64,000 nucleotides of DNA from Herbihabitans rhizosphaerae (GTDB taxonomy: Bacteria > Actinomycetota > Actinomycetes > Mycobacteriales > Pseudonocardiaceae). Both the position numbers and the translations under genes were made by a program. Of this stretch, positions 25,294-34,426 are shown one piece after another; positions within the stretch are counted from its first letter, which is position 1; every line of letters starts with the position of its first letter. The notes beneath the pieces are model-generated. The model was not told the origin of the DNA and did not search any database. It worked only from the letters and a program-made list of their open reading frames with translations. The stretch lies in assembly GCF_004216555.1 (NCBI RefSeq), contig NZ_SGWQ01000003.1, forward strand, positions 172,146-236,145, written 5' to 3'.

Positions 25294-26193
25294 ATGACGG
25301 TCAAGGACGTGCTGGCGAATCCGGTGGTGTCCAGGGCGGCACGCACTCGCCTGATGAGCTGGCTGGTCAACCTGCACGGTTCCGTCACCGACGGCGAGTT
25401 GCGCGCGGCGGTCGACGGCAAGGTGGTGCTGGTGACCGGCGCGTCGTACGGGCTGGGCGAGGCCACCGCGCGGCGGCTGGCCGCAGCGGGCGCGACGGTG
25501 CTGATGATCGCCAGGACGCGGGAGGCGCTGGAGAAGACCGCCGCCGAGATCGCCGAGGCGGGCGGCGCCGCGCAGGTGTACCCGGCGGACCTGTCCGATC
25601 CCGAGCAGGTGGACGTCGTGGCGAACCGGATCCTGGCCGAACACGGACCGCCGGACGTGGTCGTGCACAACGCGGGCAAGTCGATCCGCCGCTCGATCGA
25701 GGACTCCACCGACCGGTTGCACGACTTCACCCGCACCACCAACGTCAACTACCTCGGGCCGGTGAAGCTGACCCTCGCGCTGCTGCCGTCGATGCGCGCC
25801 CGCGGCCGGGGGCATTTCGTGAACGTCTCGACCATCGGGGTGCGCATCCCACCCGGTCCGCGCTGGTCCGCCTACCAGGCGTCGAAGGCGGCGTTCGACA
25901 TCTTCTTCCGGAGCATGGCCGTCGAGGCCGTGGCGGACGGAATCACCACGTCGACCATCTACATGGCACTGGTGCACTCGCGGATGAGCGCCCCGACCGG
26001 GATCTTCGACAACGTGCCCGGCAAGACCCCGGACCAGGCCGCCGAGCTGGTCTGCGCGGCGATCGCGCACCGGCCGCGCAAGATGAGCCCGTGGTGGGCC
26101 GAGGTGGCGCACACCGTGTTCGGCCCCGGCGAGCGAGCGTGGGAGCGCACCTCGGCGCTGCTGTACCGCCGCGGGCAACGGGGAACGCGGTGA
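25294..26193 (+). CDS. Short-chain dehydrogenase/reductase
   Basis: 299 residues from ATG 25294 (GGAAGGTG 7 nt upstream). A ~45-residue N-terminal extension precedes the Rossmann motif TGASYGLGEATA (~50-61). Further signatures are VHNAG (~128) and the catalytic Tyr-Lys YQASK (~195) with Ser in NVSTIG. It is NAD(P)-dependent, probably acting on a fatty-acyl or alcohol substrate. The extension and operon partners recall SDRs linked to mycobacterial FadD/lipase loci. Its stop overlaps the next GTG. Confidence 0.85.
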   Translation: MTVKDVLANPVVSRAARTRLMSWLVNLHGSVTDGELRAAVDGKVVLVTGASYGLGEATARRLAAAGATVLMIARTREALEKTAAEIAEAGGAAQVYPADLSDPEQVDVVANRILAEHGPPDVVVHNAGKSIRRSIEDSTDRLHDFTRTTNVNYLGPVKLTLALLPSMRARGRGHFVNVSTIGVRIPPGPRWSAYQASKAAFDIFFRSMAVEAVADGITTSTIYMALVHSRMSAPTGIFDNVPGKTPDQAAELVCAAIAHRPRKMSPWWAEVAHTVFGPGERAWERTSALLYRRGQRGTR

Positions 26194-27788
26194 GCGCCCG
26201 GCTGCTCGGCCAGACCGGGCGGGTCCTGATCACGTCGGGGCTGGCCGGTCAGACCCGGCCGCGCCACCTGGTTCCACTGGTGCGCGCGCTGCGGCAAACC
26301 GGTCCGTCGCTGGCCGCCCTGGTGGCGACGGCCGCGGTGCACCGCCCGAACGACCCGGCGGTGATCGACGAGCGCGGCACGCTCACCTACCGCGAACTCG
26401 ACGAGGCCGCCGCCAGGATCGCCGCCGGATTGCTCGCCCGAACCGGCACGGTGCCCAGCATCGCGGTGCTCTGCCGCAACCACCGCGGGTTCGTGATCAC
26501 GACGGCGGCCGCCGGACGGCTCGGCGCGGACGTGGCGTTGCTCAACACGGAGTTCGCCGCCCCACAACTGGCCGACGTGCTCGACCGCGTCCGGCCGGAC
26601 GTGATCGTGGCCGACGAGGAGTTCCTGCCGCACCTCGACGAATCGGGCGCACCGGTGATCGTCGCCTGGCACGACTCCGACACCGACCGGCCCACGCTGG
26701 ACGACCTGATCGCCGACCACCGTCCGCACGTGCCGACGCGGCGACCCGAGCCCGGCAAGATCACGATCCTCACCTCGGGCACCACCGGGAAACCCAAGGG
26801 CGTGCCGAGAACACCGGGCGCGATGGCGGTGCTGCCGCCGGTGGTGACCCTGCTGCGGCGCAGCAAGCTCCGTGCCGGCGACCCCCTTCAGATCGGCATC
26901 CCGCTGTTCCACGGCTTCGGGCTGGCGATGTGGGGGCTGGCCGCGCTGCTGCGCTCGCCGGTCGTGCTGCGCCGCCGGTTCACCCCGGAGACCGCGCTGG
27001 CCGACGCCGTGACGCACCACGTCGCCGCCATGGCCGTGGTCCCGGTGATGCTGCAGCGGCTGCTCGCCGTTCCCGACACCGTTCGCCGCGGCCACGATCT
27101 GCGCCGGCTGCACATGGTCCTGTCCGGCGGCGCGCCACTGCGCCCGGAGCTGGCCACCCGGTTCGCCGACACCTTCGGCGACGTGCTGTTCAACGGCTAC
27201 GGCGCCAGCGAGGTCGGCATCGTCGCGGTGGCCACCCCCGCCGACCTCCGCGCCGCGCCCGGCACCGTCGGCCGCGGCTGCGAGGCCATCCCGATCCGCG
27301 TCCTCGACCAACACGACCGCCCGGTGCCGGTCGGTCAGCAGGGCACCATCCATGTCGGCGGCCCGTCGGTGTTCGACGGCTACACCGGAGGCGGCACCAA
27401 GAACACCGTCGACGGGCTGATGAACACCGGCGATGTCGGCCACCTCGACACCGCCGGCCGGCTGTTCATCGACGGCCGCGCCGACGACATGATCGTCTCC
27501 GGCGGCGAGAACGTCTATCCGGGCGAGGTCGAGGACGTGCTGGCCAGCCACCCGGCCGTGGCCGACGTCGCCGTGATCGGCGCCGAGGACGCGGAGTTCG
27601 GCCAGCGGCTGGTCGCCTACGTCGTGCCGGCCGCCGATCGGCCCGACCCCGACGAGCTCGCCGGCCACGTCAAGCGGAACCTGGCCAGATACAAGGTGCC
27701 GCGCGAGTTCGTGTTCCTGGACCAGCTGCCCCGCAACGCCAGCGGAAAGCTGCTCCGCCGCCACCTCGGCACCGGAGAACGACCATGA
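26190..27788 (+). CDS. Acyl-CoA synthetase / AMP-dependent ligase (FadD-like)
   Basis: 532 residues from GTG 26190, overlapping the SDR stop. ANL-superfamily motifs: TILTSGTTGKPKGVPR (P-loop, ~residue 190), NGYGASE (~335), MNTGDVG (~410), DGRADDMIVSGGENVYP hinge (~430-445) and the C-terminal catalytic lysine in NASGKLLRR. It activates a fatty or aromatic acid to the acyl-AMP and then CoA thioester. In an operon with an SDR and a secreted lipase it suggests uptake and processing of lipid-derived acids. Its stop overlaps the lipase start. Confidence 0.9.
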   Translation: MSARLLGQTGRVLITSGLAGQTRPRHLVPLVRALRQTGPSLAALVATAAVHRPNDPAVIDERGTLTYRELDEAAARIAAGLLARTGTVPSIAVLCRNHRGFVITTAAAGRLGADVALLNTEFAAPQLADVLDRVRPDVIVADEEFLPHLDESGAPVIVAWHDSDTDRPTLDDLIADHRPHVPTRRPEPGKITILTSGTTGKPKGVPRTPGAMAVLPPVVTLLRRSKLRAGDPLQIGIPLFHGFGLAMWGLAALLRSPVVLRRRFTPETALADAVTHHVAAMAVVPVMLQRLLAVPDTVRRGHDLRRLHMVLSGGAPLRPELATRFADTFGDVLFNGYGASEVGIVAVATPADLRAAPGTVGRGCEAIPIRVLDQHDRPVPVGQQGTIHVGGPSVFDGYTGGGTKNTVDGLMNTGDVGHLDTAGRLFIDGRADDMIVSGGENVYPGEVEDVLASHPAVADVAVIGAEDAEFGQRLVAYVVPAADRPDPDELAGHVKRNLARYKVPREFVFLDQLPRNASGKLLRRHLGTGERP

Positions 27789-28951
27789 AGCGCTGGCTGC
27801 TCGCCGCCCTGACCGCGGTGCTGACCGCCGTCGTCGCCACACCGTCGGCCGCGACGACCGCCGCCGACGCGGGCCGCCCCGGGGACGTCCTGTCCGCGAT
27901 CGAGACGCCCGCGTACCTGTTCGTCGGCATCCCGCTGGACACCAGGGCCTGGAAGATCAGCTACCGCTCCACCACGGCGACCGGCGCGCCGACCGTGGTG
28001 ACCGGCACGATCCTGGTGCCGAACCGGCCTCATCCGGGGCCGCGACCGCTGGTCGGATTCGCCGTGGGTACGCAGGGTCTGGCCGACCGCTGCGCGCCGT
28101 CCCGGACGTTGACGCACGGACTGCAGTACGAAGGCCTCCTGATCGGCGAGATGTTGAGCCGCGGCTGGGCGATCGCGCTGACCGACTATCCGGGCCTCGG
28201 CACCCCCGGCGTGCACCCGTACGTGGTCGGGCGCGCCCTGGGCCCGGCCGTGCTCGACTCGATGCGCGCCGCCCGGCGGCTCCCATCCGCCGGGCTCGAC
28301 CCGGCCGGCCCACTGGCGATCCACGGCTACTCCGAGGGCGGCAACGCCTCCGGCTGGGCAGCCCAGCTGCAACCGTCCTACGCTCCCGATCTGCCGCTGG
28401 CCGGCGCCACGGTCGGCGCGGCCCCCGCCGACCTGCGGGGACTCGCCGCCACCCACGACGGCAGCCTGCTGGCGTTCCTGCTGTTCTACGCGGCGATCGG
28501 GTTCGACGCCGCCTACCCGGAGCTCCGGCTCGACCGGTACCTCACCGACGCCGGCAGGTTCACCGTGGCCGCCCTGCGCGACACCTGCATCGGCGACGCC
28601 ACCGTCCGCTCGCTGGTGCTGCCGCACCGGATCGACCAGATCACCACCACCAACCCGCTGCACCAACCCGACTGGCTGGCCCGGCTCACCGCGAACGACC
28701 TCGGCACGCTCGCCCCGGCCACGCCCGTGCTGCTCGGTAACGCCGGCCAGGACGAGGTCATCCCCGCGCAACAAGGGCGGGACCTGTACCGGCGGTGGTG
28801 CCGGCTCGGCGTGAACGCGCACGTCGCGGACATCCCGTTCGGCGAGCACATCACCGGGTACCTGTCCTTCGCCGGGCCCGCGCTGACCTTCCTCGCCGAC
28901 CGGTTCGCCGACCGACCGCTGCCTCGGAGAACCGACTGCGTGCGACCATGA
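27785..28951 (+). CDS. Secreted lipase (secretory lipase / LIP family)
   Basis: 388 residues starting at ATG 27785 (ATGA overlap). A Sec signal peptide covers residues 1-23. The alpha/beta hydrolase has the nucleophile elbow GYSEGG (~residue 181) and, near the end, NAGQDEVIP (acid) and GEHITGY (His). This fits the secretory lipase family (PF03583 type). It would release fatty acids outside the cell that the co-transcribed ligase then activates. TetR control through the upstream palindrome is likely. Confidence 0.86.
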   Translation: MKRWLLAALTAVLTAVVATPSAATTAADAGRPGDVLSAIETPAYLFVGIPLDTRAWKISYRSTTATGAPTVVTGTILVPNRPHPGPRPLVGFAVGTQGLADRCAPSRTLTHGLQYEGLLIGEMLSRGWAIALTDYPGLGTPGVHPYVVGRALGPAVLDSMRAARRLPSAGLDPAGPLAIHGYSEGGNASGWAAQLQPSYAPDLPLAGATVGAAPADLRGLAATHDGSLLAFLLFYAAIGFDAAYPELRLDRYLTDAGRFTVAALRDTCIGDATVRSLVLPHRIDQITTTNPLHQPDWLARLTANDLGTLAPATPVLLGNAGQDEVIPAQQGRDLYRRWCRLGVNAHVADIPFGEHITGYLSFAGPALTFLADRFADRPLPRRTDCVRP

Positions 28952-28975
28952 CCGCCGAACCCAGTTCGTCGAGCC

Positions 28976-30202
28976 GTGGAGAGGCTGACCTTGACCGGTG
29001 CTGTGGTGTCGCGGGCGGCCGAGTTGGACGCGGCGGATCCGCTCGCCGGTTTCCGAGAGCGGTTCGTACCGTGTGGTGACGTGCGGGCCTACCTCGACGG
29101 GAACTCGCTGGGCCGGCCGCTGCGCGCCAGCCGGGAGCGGCTGCTCCGATTCGTGGACCAGGCCTGGGGTGAGCGCCTCATCCGCGGCTGGGACGAGCAG
29201 TGGATGGACGAGCCGCTGCGCGCCGGTGACGCGCTGGGCCGGGTGGCCCTCGGCGCGGCGAACGGCCAGACCGTCATCGGCGACTCCACGTCGGTGCTGC
29301 TCTACAAGCTGATCCGGGCCGCCGTCGACGCGCGGCCGGGGCGCACGGAGCTGGTGTGCGATCGGGACAACTTCCCGACCGACCGCTTCGTCCTGCAGGG
29401 CATCGCCGCCGAACTCGGTCTCCGGGTGCGGTGGATCGACTGCGCGCCCGACGGCGGTGTCACTCCTGATCAGGTTGCTCACGTGCTCGGCGAGAACACC
29501 GCGTTGGTGCTGCTCAGCCATGTCGCGTATCGATCAGCCTGGCTGGCCGAGCTGCCGGAGATCACCGCGCTCGCGCATCAGCACGGCGCGCTCGTGTTGT
29601 GGGATCTGTGCCACTCGGTCGGCGTCGTCCCGCTCGAGCTGGACGACTGGGGCGTCGACCTGGCCGTCGGGTGCACCTACAAGTACCTCAACGGCGGGCC
29701 GGGCGCCCCCGCGTTCGCCTACGTGCGGGCCGACCTGCACGAGCGGCTCCAGCAGCCGATCTGGGGCTGGATGGGCGCCGGCGCACCCTTCGCGATGGGC
29801 GAGACCTACCAGCCGGCGTCCGGAATCCGCCGTTTCCTCAGCGGCACACCACCGATCCTCGGCATGCAGCCGTTGCTCGACATGATCGACCTGGTGACGG
29901 AGGCGGGGCTACCGGCGATCCGGGAGAAGTCCGTCACGCTCACCGAGTACGCGATGGCCCTCGCCGACCAGTTCGGCGTCACGGTGGCCAGCCCGAGGGA
30001 CGGCGCCAGGCGCGGCGGGCACATCACGCTGGCCCACCCGGCCGCGCGGGAGGCGACCGCGCGACTCTGGGAGATCGGCGTCATCCCGGACTTCCGTCCA
30101 CCGGACGGCGTGCGGATCGGGCTGTCCCCGTTGAGCACCAGCTTCGCCGAGGTCGCCGATGGCCTCTCCGCCCTCGCGACCGTGCTGAGTCACGCGGGCT
30201 GA
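28976..30202 (+). CDS. kynU: Kynureninase
   Basis: About 408 residues. Fold-type I PLP enzyme with YLDGNSLGRP (~residues 38-47), GDSTSVLLYKL, the DLCHSVGV Asp, TYKYLNGGPG with the PLP lysine (~residue 234) and SGTPPILGM. It cleaves kynurenine to anthranilate and alanine. The GTG at 28976 gives the longest frame, but TTG 28991 has GGAGAGG at ideal spacing and may be the true start. No tryptophan dioxygenase or formamidase gene is adjacent, so the pathway is incomplete in this window. The 3' end overlaps a convergent gene by 13 bp. Confidence 0.9.
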   Translation: MERLTLTGAVVSRAAELDAADPLAGFRERFVPCGDVRAYLDGNSLGRPLRASRERLLRFVDQAWGERLIRGWDEQWMDEPLRAGDALGRVALGAANGQTVIGDSTSVLLYKLIRAAVDARPGRTELVCDRDNFPTDRFVLQGIAAELGLRVRWIDCAPDGGVTPDQVAHVLGENTALVLLSHVAYRSAWLAELPEITALAHQHGALVLWDLCHSVGVVPLELDDWGVDLAVGCTYKYLNGGPGAPAFAYVRADLHERLQQPIWGWMGAGAPFAMGETYQPASGIRRFLSGTPPILGMQPLLDMIDLVTEAGLPAIREKSVTLTEYAMALADQFGVTVASPRDGARRGGHITLAHPAAREATARLWEIGVIPDFRPPDGVRIGLSPLSTSFAEVADGLSALATVLSHAG

Positions 30203-30558
30203 ATGTCGAGCCGATCAGGTGCCGGAAGCTCGTCCGGATTCGTGTCCTCGCCGGCCACCCATTCGATGCCGCCGAGCAGCTTCCCGCGCCGTGGATCTTC
30301 GATCGTGTAGAGGAACAAGCCGTTATGGGAGCCCGGAATACTCGCGTTGACGCGAACCTCCATGCCAAGGCCATGATCACGCTGGAAATCGATGGACGGG
30401 CACCCGCAACCGCACATGTCCACGACGACCACGTCCGCCACCTGGCGCCGCAGTTCTTCGACACCCGGGAAATCGACGGCCAGCAGCGCTTCGAGTACCG
30501 CGCGCTCTCGCTGGGTCAGCGGCCGTGCCTCCACGGCGGTGATCGTCGCACAGCCCAT
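30190..30558 (-). CDS. Conserved hypothetical protein (122 aa)
   Basis: A 122-residue acidic protein with an internal VVVDMCGCGCPSID motif (~residues 45-58) that could bind metal, followed by an EVRV...LFLYTIEDPRRG beta segment and an acidic C-terminus. The frame has normal GC-rich wobble usage. If ATG 30558 is used, only 15 bp separate it from the divergent regulator start; GTG 30534 is an alternative. No function recognised. Confidence 0.65.
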   Translation of the reverse strand: MGCATITAVEARPLTQRERAVLEALLAVDFPGVEELRRQVADVVVVDMCGCGCPSIDFQRDHGLGMEVRVNASIPGSHNGLFLYTIEDPRRGKLLGGIEWVAGEDTNPDELPAPDRLDIQPA

Positions 30559-30573
30559 GACAAAATCGGCCGG

Positions 30574-33500
30574 GTGCAGATCAGGATGCTGGGGTCATTC
30601 GAGGTTCACACGGATGACGGCGTCCTCGCCGACGTGCCGGGCGCCCGGTTGCGCGGACTGCTGATCGCCCTCGCGCTCGAACCGGGTCACGTGGTCCCGA
30701 AGGCGACGCTCGTCGACTGGATCTGGGGTGAGCACCCGCCCGCCGACGCGGCGAATGCCTTGCAGCGCTTGGTTTCCCGGCTGCGCAAGGCCCTGCCGGA
30801 AGGGTCGGTCGACGGGCAGACCAACGGCTACCGGCTGACGGTGGCACCCGACGCCGTCGACGCCGTGCGGTTCGAACGCCTCGTCGTGAAGGCCCGCGAC
30901 GACGACGATCCACGGCGACTGCGCGAGGCCCTCGCGTTGTGGCGCGGCGCGGCCATGCAGGACGTCGGTCTACCGGAGAGCGCGGCGTTCGACGCGGCGG
31001 TCACCCGGCTCGAGGCGCTGCGCCTGACCGCCACGGAGGACCGGTTCGACGCCGAGATCAGCCTCGGCCGCGGCGCGAAGCTGGTCACGGAGCTGACCGA
31101 CCTGGTGGCGGCGCATCCGGTGCGAGAACGGCTTGTCGCCGCGTTGATGCGCTCCCTCGTCGCGTCCGGTCGCGACACCGAGGCGCTGCTCGTGTACGAA
31201 CGCACCAGGGAAACCCTGGCCGACGAGCTGGGCGTGGACCCCTCGCCGGAGCTGTCCGCGCTGCACCTCGCGCTGCTGCGGGGCGAGTTGGGCGGGCGCG
31301 AGGAGAACCGCAGGACCAACCTGCGTGCCGAGCTGACCACCTTCGTCGGCAAGGACACCGACGTCACCGCCGTCCGCGAACTCATCGCCGAACATCGGCT
31401 CACCACCCTGATCGGGCCGGGCGGCTCGGGAAAGACCAGGCTGGCCACGGAAACCGCGCACACGCTGCTCGGCGACCTGCCGGACGAGGCCTGGCTGGTC
31501 GAGCTCGCCGCCATCGGCGCCGACGGTGACGTGGCACAGGCGACGCTCGCCGCGCTCCGGCTGCGGGATCCGCTGATCGGCGACGCCCCCGACGCGGATC
31601 CGACGGACCGGGTCATCGCCGCGGTTCGCGAGCGGGCGATGTTGCTGATTCTGGACAACTGCGAGCACGTGATCGAGTCCGCGGCGACGTTCGCCCATCG
31701 AGTGCTCGGGGAGTGTCGGCGGCTGCGGATCCTCGCGACGAGCAGGGAACCCCTCGGCATCACCGGTGAGGCGCTGTGGCCGGTCGCGCCGCTGGTGCTC
31801 CCCGCGCGGGACGCCGACCCCGGCCAGATCGAGTCCTCGCCGGCCGTCCGGCTGCTGCGCGACCGTGCTGGTGCGGTGCGCAAGGACATCGCGACCGACG
31901 CCGCCACATCGTCGACGCTGGCACAGGTCTGCCGCGCGCTGGACGGGATGCCACTGGCGATCGAACTCGCCGCGGCCCGGTTGCGCACCATGTCCCTCGA
32001 TCAGCTCGCCAACCGGCTCGACGACCGGTTCCGCCTGCTCACCGGCGGCAGCCGCACCGCGCTGCCGCGGCACCGGACGCTGCGCGCGGTGATCGACTGG
32101 AGCTGGGAACCGCTGACCGACGCCGAACGGATGGTGCTGCGCAGGCTCTCGGTGTTCGCCGGTGGCGCGAGCCTGGAAGCGGCCGAGCGGGTCTGCGCGG
32201 GCGATGCTGTCGAGGCGGATCAGGTCCTCGAACTGCTGACCGCGCTGACCGAGAAGTCGCTGATGGTCGCCGAGGGCGAGGCGGCGCCGCGCTACCGGAT
32301 GCTCGGCACGATCAAGGAATACGCCGAGCAGCGTCTCGCGGAGGCGGGGGAATCGGAGCTGACGCGCCACGCGCATCTCGCGTACTTCACCGAGCTCGCC
32401 GAGATCGCGGATCCGCATCTTCGCCTCGCCGAGCAATTGGAATGGCTTGCCACGCTCGACGCCGAGCACGACAACATCGCCGCCGCGATGCGCGGCGCGC
32501 TCGCGGCCGGCGAGGCGCACGGGGCGATGCGGCTCGCCGCCGCCGTCGGCTGGTACTGGTGGCTCGGCGGGCACAAGACCGAGGGTAAAGAGCTGATCAT
32601 GGCGGCCGTCGCCCTGCCGGGCGAGGTGTCCGGCGAGATCCGGGCGATCGTCTACGGCTTCGTCGCGGGGTTCCTGGTCTCCGGGCGCAGTGATCCGTCC
32701 GACGCGGAGGACTGGATCCACAAGGCCTACGAGGTCAGCCAGGGTTTCGCAGGCCGGCACCCGGCGCTGAGGTTCGCCGCCCCGCTGGAGCGCCTGTTGC
32801 AAGGACCGGACGCGTTCCTGTCCGCCTACGAACCGCTGCTCACCGACGAGGACCCCTGGGTACGCGCCCTGGCCCGGCTGCAGCTCGGCAAGATGCGGAC
32901 CCTGCTCGGCCACGGCGGGCGGGACGTGGACGCCGAACTCGAGACGGCGCTCGCCGAGTTTCGCGCGCTCGGCGACCGGTGGGGGATCTCGTTCGCCCTG
33001 ACCGAGTTGGCGAATCGAATCGCCGTGCGCGGCGAGTTCGCCAGGGCGTGCGAGTACTTCGAACAGGCGATCGTGGTCGTCACCGAGGTCGGTGCCATGG
33101 AGGACGTCGTGCCGATGCGGTCGCGCCAGGCCCAGTTGTACTGGCTGTCGGGCGACGAGGAGTCGAGCGCGGCCGCCATGGCGCAGGCGCAGCGGTCCGC
33201 GGAACGGGTCGCCTGGCCGGAGGCGCTGGCCGAGCTGGCGCTGTCGAAGGCGGAGCTGGCGCGCTGGAGCGGCGACGCCGAACAGGCGTACCGGCAACTC
33301 GATGTCGCGACGAGCATGCTGGACACCCAGCGGCCCAACGTCCGCGCGCTGACCCAGGACCTGCTCGGCTATCTCGCCGAGGATCTGGACAAGGTCCGGG
33401 AACACCGCGCCGCCGCCTTCGAGGCGGCGTCCGAGGCGGGCAACCCGGCTCAGCTCGCGCAGGTACTCGTCGGGATCGCGGACCTGGCGCTGCGCGACGA

Positions 33501-33696
33501 ACAGGACGAGCAGGCCGCCCGGCTGCTCGCGGCGAGCACCGGCCTGCGCGGACTGCCGGATCGTTCGCTCCCGGACGTGACCCGGATCGAGCAGGACGCG
33601 CGGCGTCGCCTCGGTGACACGAGGTTCACCGAGGCGACGCTGGAGGGGACGCGGGCGAGCTGGCGCGAGTTGGTCGCGGTCACGCTCGCTTGCTGA
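30574..33696 (+). CDS. SARP/BTAD-type regulator with NB-ARC-like NTPase and TPR region
   Basis: 1040 residues from GTG 30574, chosen because it opens the OmpR-like DNA-binding domain (VQIRMLGSFEVH). Order: winged helix (~1-92), bacterial transcriptional activator domain (~95-245), NTPase with P-loop GPGGSGKTR (~283) and LLILDNCEHV (Walker B, ~355), then helical TPR-like repeats to the end. This is the large SARP-STAND (AfsR-like) architecture that activates secondary-metabolism or export genes. It is convergent with a DrrAB-type exporter whose promoter carries 11-bp-spaced direct repeats. CAAAAT 7 bp before the GTG suggests a leaderless start. Confidence 0.9.
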   Translation: MQIRMLGSFEVHTDDGVLADVPGARLRGLLIALALEPGHVVPKATLVDWIWGEHPPADAANALQRLVSRLRKALPEGSVDGQTNGYRLTVAPDAVDAVRFERLVVKARDDDDPRRLREALALWRGAAMQDVGLPESAAFDAAVTRLEALRLTATEDRFDAEISLGRGAKLVTELTDLVAAHPVRERLVAALMRSLVASGRDTEALLVYERTRETLADELGVDPSPELSALHLALLRGELGGREENRRTNLRAELTTFVGKDTDVTAVRELIAEHRLTTLIGPGGSGKTRLATETAHTLLGDLPDEAWLVELAAIGADGDVAQATLAALRLRDPLIGDAPDADPTDRVIAAVRERAMLLILDNCEHVIESAATFAHRVLGECRRLRILATSREPLGITGEALWPVAPLVLPARDADPGQIESSPAVRLLRDRAGAVRKDIATDAATSSTLAQVCRALDGMPLAIELAAARLRTMSLDQLANRLDDRFRLLTGGSRTALPRHRTLRAVIDWSWEPLTDAERMVLRRLSVFAGGASLEAAERVCAGDAVEADQVLELLTALTEKSLMVAEGEAAPRYRMLGTIKEYAEQRLAEAGESELTRHAHLAYFTELAEIADPHLRLAEQLEWLATLDAEHDNIAAAMRGALAAGEAHGAMRLAAAVGWYWWLGGHKTEGKELIMAAVALPGEVSGEIRAIVYGFVAGFLVSGRSDPSDAEDWIHKAYEVSQGFAGRHPALRFAAPLERLLQGPDAFLSAYEPLLTDEDPWVRALARLQLGKMRTLLGHGGRDVDAELETALAEFRALGDRWGISFALTELANRIAVRGEFARACEYFEQAIVVVTEVGAMEDVVPMRSRQAQLYWLSGDEESSAAAMAQAQRSAERVAWPEALAELALSKAELARWSGDAEQAYRQLDVATSMLDTQRPNVRALTQDLLGYLAEDLDKVREHRAAAFEAASEAGNPAQLAQVLVGIADLALRDEQDEQAARLLAASTGLRGLPDRSLPDVTRIEQDARRRLGDTRFTEATLEGTRASWRELVAVTLAC

Positions 33697-34426
33697 ACTT
33701 CGCCCGGGCCCACAGGTAACCGACCGCGGCGATCCCCACGGACCAGGCGATCGCGGCGATCGTGTGGCCGTTCGACGGTGTGCCGTTGAGGAATCCGCGC
33801 ACGCTTTCGATGATCGGCGTGAAGGGCTGATACTCCGCGAATTCCCGGATTCCGGGGCCCATCTTCTCGGCCGGCACGATCGCGCTGCTGAAGAACGGCA
33901 GCATGATCAGCGGTACGGTGGCGAACCCCGCGGATTCGGCGGTTTTCGCGGCCAGTCCCAGTGCGATGGTGAGCCAGCTGACCGCGAAAACCGTCAGCAG
34001 GAGGACACCGATCACGGCGAGCCACTGCGGGAAGGTCGCGTTCGGGCTGAATCCCATCAGGAAGGCCACCCCGATGACGGCCGCCAGCACGACCACCGTG
34101 CGCACCACGGTCGACACGACGTGGCCGGTCAGCACCGCACCGCGGGAGACGTCCATGACCTTGAACCGGTTGATGATTCCCTTCGTCATGTCCGAGTTCA
34201 CCGCGGTCGCGGTGGCCGAGAGGCCGTAACTGATGGCCATCATGATCATGCCCGGTGTCGCGTAGTCGACGTAGGTGCCGCCGACGCTGAATGCGTCACC
34301 GAACACGTACACGAACATCAGCATCATGACTATCGGCATGAGAAGCGCGTTGAACAGCGTGACCGGATTCCGGACGGTGTGCTTGAAGTTGCGGCGCAAC
34401 ATGATCGCCGAATCTGACATGCTCAT
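33680..34426 (-). CDS. ABC-2 type permease (DrrB-like)
   Basis: 248 residues with about six transmembrane segments, an N-terminal RRNFKHTVRNPVTLF amphipathic stretch and the PLIMLPFFSSAIVP element typical of DrrB/ABC-2 permeases. It exports hydrophobic compounds together with the ATPase encoded immediately upstream (4-bp overlap). Its end overlaps the convergent regulator gene by 17 bp. Substrate unknown; the daunorubicin label is family nomenclature only. Confidence 0.88.
   Translation of the reverse strand: MSMSDSAIMLRRNFKHTVRNPVTLFNALLMPIVMMLMFVYVFGDAFSVGGTYVDYATPGMIMMAISYGLSATATAVNSDMTKGIINRFKVMDVSRGAVLTGHVVSTVVRTVVVLAAVIGVAFLMGFSPNATFPQWLAVIGVLLLTVFAVSWLTIALGLAAKTAESAGFATVPLIMLPFFSSAIVPAEKMGPGIREFAEYQPFTPIIESVRGFLNGTPSNGHTIAAIAWSVGIAAVGYLWARAKFSKRA

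Noticed and set aside
26930-28951. Long reading frame fused upstream of the lipase
   Set aside because: The upstream part is the out-of-frame shadow of the acyl-CoA synthetase; the lipase begins at ATG 27785 with a signal peptide.
28934-30202. A tryptophan-to-anthranilate (kynurenine) pathway operon
   Set aside because: Only kynureninase is present; neighbours are a lipase and a regulator, with no dioxygenase or formamidase.
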